From the NCBI GenBank assembly GCA_029706075.1, contig JAINUG010000039.1, forward strand, positions 4,778,001 through 4,842,000: DNA of 64,000 bases, given 5' to 3'. The notes beneath the pieces were generated by a model. It did not search any database. It saw nothing but the letters and a program-made list of their open reading frames with translations, and was not told the DNA's origin. Position 1 is the stretch's first letter. Each line of letters starts with the position of its first letter. Shown piece after piece: positions 59,601 to 64,000 of the stretch. This DNA is from Aldrovandia affinis (Eukaryota; Chordata; Actinopteri; Notacanthiformes; Halosauridae). The position numbers and the translations under genes are program-made.

Positions 59601-61604
59601 GTTACCTGTACCTAAAGTTGTTATATAAAGTAAAGGTGTTAGATGCTTTTAATCAACATATTCTTTCATGCTGTTATGACCAAAAATGACAAACGCCATT
59701 CTCCAAAAGGAGTTATTTTTATTCATAAATCCAAGGCAAAAGGAAGATAAATGGACCCATTCAGAATATCCATGGAGCATCCCCTAAGGCCGGAACCTTC
59801 AGTTGAAACATTGACACTAATGACAGATGTGCCTGATTCCCAGGCCTTTGATGCAGCGCAGACTGTGATTGGGGGATTAGTTCATTGACTGCAGTAAATG
59901 GCAGACGGCGAGCTTTGATGCTGTGGGCAGGAATAAAGATCCACAGAATTGTGTTGACAGCGTTGTTCTACATGAACTGATAACTGCAGGTATGTACCGC
60001 AAGCACTGCTCTAGTAAAACGTTTGTTGGCCCCTTAAATAAAGCATTACAAAGAGGATATATGGATGCCAGGACTCATTAGTTAAGCTAAGCAGAAGCTC
60101 AAGTCGTAGGCAATATTATCCTCAGAGGAACCATTTTTTGTTGAGATTCTAGTAGCACTGAAAACGGTAGTAGCCAAAACATGTCAGCAACACAAGAAAA
60201 AGAATAAAAAGATTTGTAACGCATGCTTAGTTTAACGACTGTGGGCATCCATATAACTCTTTGTAGATTAACTGGTAGAATAAGAACAGTATGGACAGAT
60301 AAAGAAGGAACAGCTGATCTCGAGCATAAGTGACTGAGAGCTCAAAGTATGTGTTAATTCTGCTGTCTTTCCAAAATCAGCAATTCTGTGGTTTCCTTTC
60401 TGTCAGCAGCCAATTTAGACCTTGGAAACAATGCGTGTGAACTCTTTAGCCAATCAATGATATGAATGAATCTCTCACGTGTTGAAACACATTTTAAACC
60501 AGCAGACACTGCAGCCTTCCAGGCCTGGAGTTTGTGATCTTTGATTGAAAGCCTCTTAATGGTACATTTGTGATGGCGACATATTTCATATTTTCTACTT
60601 TTCTCTCACACAACGCTTCTGTTGCATGGGTGGATTCCTTGTAACCTCACACCTCTCTAATTCTAAAAACAAAGAAAGAAGTGGTGAAAGTGCTGTAGAA
60701 GGAACATATCAATTAGGTACTGTGTGGATGTCATCTTCAGTGTGTTTGAGAAGAGTTCACAGCTGAGCTCAGACAGCTGCCACTTCTGGCTTCCAGGGTA
60801 GGTGAAAATAGCACTTATTTTGCTACTGCATTCAAAGATGAACCAGAATACATGCAGCCTCGAATTTACGGTGATTAGTCATTCATTTTCAAAGAGAAAG
60901 GTGAAATAAAGGGGAAAAGGGATACAAAATACATTTAATTTGACAAGTTAACCATTTAAATTGTCAGTTTTTTCCTCAGTTTGTCATTCACTTTAACATT
61001 GAGAAATCCAACCGTCAACCGAATTGAAGAGATTTAATTGTATGCATTCATTACTCTTATTAATGTTCAGTTATATTATTCTTATGATACACTATATATA
61101 TCATTATATATTACTATTATAAATACTGCACTGTTATAATATATAATTCCCCTCCCAATGTTACATGTTCATTCTTCGCTCAAAGCCAAGGAGAGATGAA
61201 AGCATCATGTTGGTTCCCATGCCTCCATTGTCAGTGGTGTAGCCTCTCCAATTGTATGGGACAAACATGATACAGTATTGGCATGGTCCAAATCAAAACA
61301 TCACCAAATGACCCTCAACAAGTATATTTCCTTACACAGAAGTCACTGGGGGTAGGACAGGAAGTTACCAAAGAGAAGCTTTGCCTATTTCTGCATGCTC
61401 ATTTGATTTCTGTTTGTACAAAATAATACCTCTAATGACAAAATCACTACATTGGCCATACCACGTTGTTCTGTTTTTCTGTTGTTCCACTTTTGTGCAT
61501 ACTCTCTCTATATATACATTTAACAACATAGTGCACTATGTTGTAGTAATAATCTGCTTTCTTCTTACCCTGCACTTCATAGTGATGAATGATTGAGAAG
61601 CTCT
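59601..61604. other. Intergenic, nothing recognised
   Basis: AT-rich DNA with no gene or repeat family recognised. Confidence 0.5.
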
Positions 61605-61760
61605 TCACTTTGGTCTCGCTCACTGACTCATGCACTTGCTCACCCAAGCACTGACTCACTCGCTCAGTGACTTGCTTACTCACTGACTCAATCACACGCT
61701 CATTCACCGATTCACTGACTCACTCGCTCAATGACTCACTCACTTGCTCATTCACTCGGG
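61605..61760. repeat. Degenerate CACTGACTCACTCGCT-type tandem repeat
   Basis: Loose repeats of CACTGACTCACTCGCTCA with a period of 4 nested in about 16-20 bases. Confidence 0.85.
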
Positions 61761-61805
61761 GATGTCTTCACTCCTATGATGACACCGCATGATGCGTGAG
61801 AGTGT

Positions 61806-61829
61806 CACACACACACACACACACACACT
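61806..61829. repeat. (CA)12 microsatellite
   Basis: A short pure CA run. Confidence 0.93.
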
Positions 61830-62418
61830 TTTTATTTATTTTCGTAATGTGTTGCTATACCATGATGCAACACACAGGGACTTTCTTTCTAAAAGGTATT
61901 AATGGTCTGACCTCAGGTGTTGAGAGGTGGGAGGAGTTAGCACAAGAGAGAGGATTAATGGGAAATTGAAGTGAAAGGTTTTTTGTTTCTTTGGGAATTT
62001 GTGTGGTTTTGGATATTTTGTTTGCTGATGAGCATGTTTTGGGTTGGAACCCTGTGCTAAGGTGTACCAATGCGAGAATGGAGGGATGAATTACCATCCA
62101 TCCTGCAAAGGTTCTGCGTCAAGGTGCTTAGCACCTTCCTGTTGAGACAGGAGCTCATTTGAATATCCAGCCGTTGACATAGTTCGCAGAATGGGAACTT
62201 CATTCATTCGAATGATGTCATATACCGTTGAAGACGACAAGGATCATCTCTTCATTTTGTTTTAAAACTTAGGTTCAAGTGCCAGGAAGAACACTGCACG
62301 TTTTTCATTGTCCCCACTAAACAAACTGCTCTTAAAATGGAGGGAAAGTAAACAGCACCAGACCAAACAGATTATACCCTGACCGCACACCTCTTGAGGT
62401 CTAAGGGGAGGATTCTAA

Positions 62419-62420
<2 letters not shown>
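61830..62420. other. Intergenic, nothing recognised
   Basis: No gene or known repeat is visible between the CA and GT runs. Confidence 0.5.

Positions 62421-62490
<70 letters not shown>
62421..62490. repeat. (GT)n microsatellite
   Basis: A nearly pure GT run of about 70 bp. A (CA) run at 62525-62541 lies in the opposite sense nearby, so the two can pair. Confidence 0.96.
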
Positions 62491-62493
<3 letters not shown>

Positions 62494-62499
62494 TGTGAG

Positions 62500-62915
62500 T
62501 ATGTGTTCATACTTATTCCACAAAACACACACACACACACAGAGGCACACCTACAGCAATGTGTAAAGACATTGGGCGTCTGCCAGACAGCTCTCTGTTG
62601 GGAGCTTGGTTTGCCCCATGTTTATCAAACCTTTTGGACCTGTAATGTATGTAGAACAAATGGCCTCATTACTCATATAGAGGAACTGAGCACTCAAGTC
62701 TCGCTAAGGCGGATATGAATACAGGAAGAGTTGTAGCAGTGGAGTAGTTAGAAATGTTGTTGTGTTGTAAATTGTTAATTTGTTAAGCAGATAGTTATCT
62801 AGAATATATTACGTGGTGGCTATTCCAATAAAGCATTAAAACATACGGGTGTTAAATTAAGATGTTATCCTGTGGTGTAAAGGGGTGGCCTTCTGCACAT
62901 GTAGTTAAAAAATGT
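62500..62915. other. Intergenic, nothing recognised
   Basis: No gene or known repeat seen apart from the CA run at 62525. Confidence 0.5.

Positions 62916-62947
<32 letters not shown>
62916..62947. repeat. (GT)n microsatellite
   Basis: A short GT run continuing into degenerate GTATGCGAATGTGCG sequence to about 62995. Confidence 0.92.
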
Positions 62948-62999
62948 ATGCGAATGTGCGATTGTGTATGTTTGTGTATATGCGAGTGTGTATATTTTA

Positions 63000-63594
63000 A
63001 TATGGGTGGTAGCATTTCACTAGCTGGCTTTTTATCACTGTCCTTTTGAATTCTGCCCAAAATTAGTTGTGTATTTTGGCTATTAAACACACTCACTTTA
63101 TGCTCTTGTGATATATCGCATATCTTGGGAGATTGTCTCATGTCTGCAGTACAGCTGCGCAGCCACAGGGGACAGTTCGTACACATGGTCTGGAGCTTGC
63201 GAGGAGATGTGTATATTTTCATGTCAAGTTCTAGGGCCGTGGATTTCGGCGTATACAATTTCCGATCAAATGTTTAATAAATGAGGCACATGGACGCAAC
63301 ACCTTTGTCAATTAATGTAACAACAATAAATAATAATTAAAAATACAAATGAAAAAAAAAACATTCCAGAAGAACCTATGTCTCAGCAATATGTACTGGA
63401 AACATTTCCCAGAGCTGCCTTTTAAACTTTTATTCTACTTGGATATGTTTGTATATAATATATATGATTTATCCCAAACGCATAATCCCAGCATGTACTA
63501 AACAGGTAAGGTTTGTAAAATGAAATATAGCCCTCTACAGAGGATATATATATACATGCAGTCAATAAATCAATTAATGTCTGTCTAAAGCTTT
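63000..63594. other. Intergenic, nothing recognised
   Basis: AT-rich DNA, no feature recognised. Confidence 0.5.
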
Positions 63595-63680
63595 AGAGTT
63601 TTTTGTGTTGATTAGTGGCAAGAAATTCCAATTAAATCCATTTTGATTCCATGAAGTAAGATAGCAAAATGTAAAAAAAA
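63595..63680. mobile_element. Fragment of the 13916-14560 TIR element
   Basis: TTGTGTTGATTAGTGGCAAG, AATTAAATCCATTTTGATTC and CATGAAGTAAGATAGCAAAA parallel 14455-14517. Confidence 0.8.
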
Positions 63681-63844
63681 GATATATATTTTTGAACATC
63701 CACCTGAGATATGCCTACTTTCTTAAAATGATCTTCTAAACCTGTCTGAAATGCTTTTAGAATAGGATTTTATGGCAGATGACAGGCTGCTCAAAGTATT
63801 GGTTTTCTTTGACTTTCAGCCTTTTACCACCTCTGCAGGGAGGT

Positions 63845-63930
63845 AGACAGAGACAGAGAAAGAAAGAGAGAGAGAGAGAAAGAGAAATAAAGGGGGGGAG
63901 AGCGAGAATGTGTGTGTGTGTGTGTGTCTG
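63845..63930. repeat. (GA)n and (GT)n simple repeats
   Basis: A purine run of AGAGAG and AAAG words followed by a short pure GT run at 63909-63928. Confidence 0.93.
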
Positions 63931-64000
63931 TGCCTTGAGATGATTCATTAATGTTTAAAAATGAGGCTTTGCATACCTGAACCTTTCATAATGTTAATGA

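Overview
The window looks like a piece of a ray-finned (teleost-type) fish chromosome. It carries one vertebrate gene with GT-AG introns. The surrounding DNA is AT-rich and full of long dinucleotide microsatellites, minisatellites, Tc1/mariner and piggyBac relics, LINE fragments and two families of tRNA-headed SINEs. The species cannot be named from the sequence alone.

The only gene I can support is the 3' half of an Eph receptor tyrosine kinase on the + strand, best matched by epha3. Twelve coding exons (exons 6 to 17 in the conserved Eph layout) run from 3972 to the stop codon at 45174-45176. They encode 548 residues: second fibronectin III domain, transmembrane helix, juxtamembrane tyrosines, a complete tyrosine kinase domain, SAM domain and a C-terminal PVPV. 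These 548 residues align without gaps to what I recall of human EPHA3 from residue 436 to 983, so the key tyrosines and catalytic residues fall at the expected spacing. The signal peptide, ephrin-binding domain, cysteine-rich region and first fibronectin domain lie upstream of base 1. The 3' UTR probably ends near 48445, after an AATAAA at 48417.

Layout: 1-3971 is intron 5, ending in a LINE endonuclease fossil that stops about 55 bp before exon 6. 4097-12898 is a large intron with a LINE and a piggyBac relic. 12899-18508 holds exons 7 to 11 with two abutting TIR transposons. 18509-26201 is intron 11 with a Tc1 relic and a 1.6 kb minisatellite of 48-bp units. 26202-34382 holds exons 12 to 15, a hAT-like MITE with a SINE inside it, a second piggyBac relic, and a tandem duplication of the 3' end of exon 14 together with its splice donor. 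34383-45070 holds a second minisatellite, the SAM exon, a foldback element and a Tc1 relic. 45177-48445 is 3' UTR. 48446-64000 is intergenic, with Tc1 fragments, SINEs, hairpins and microsatellites and no recognisable gene.

I found no new multi-gene system. The observations most worth following concern RNA processing of this receptor: duplicated exon 14 donors in front of a weak acceptor; a NAGNAG acceptor placed against a GT microsatellite at exon 7; and introns 7 and 8, which read on in frame and carry AATAAA signals, so that retention could yield soluble or kinase-less receptors.
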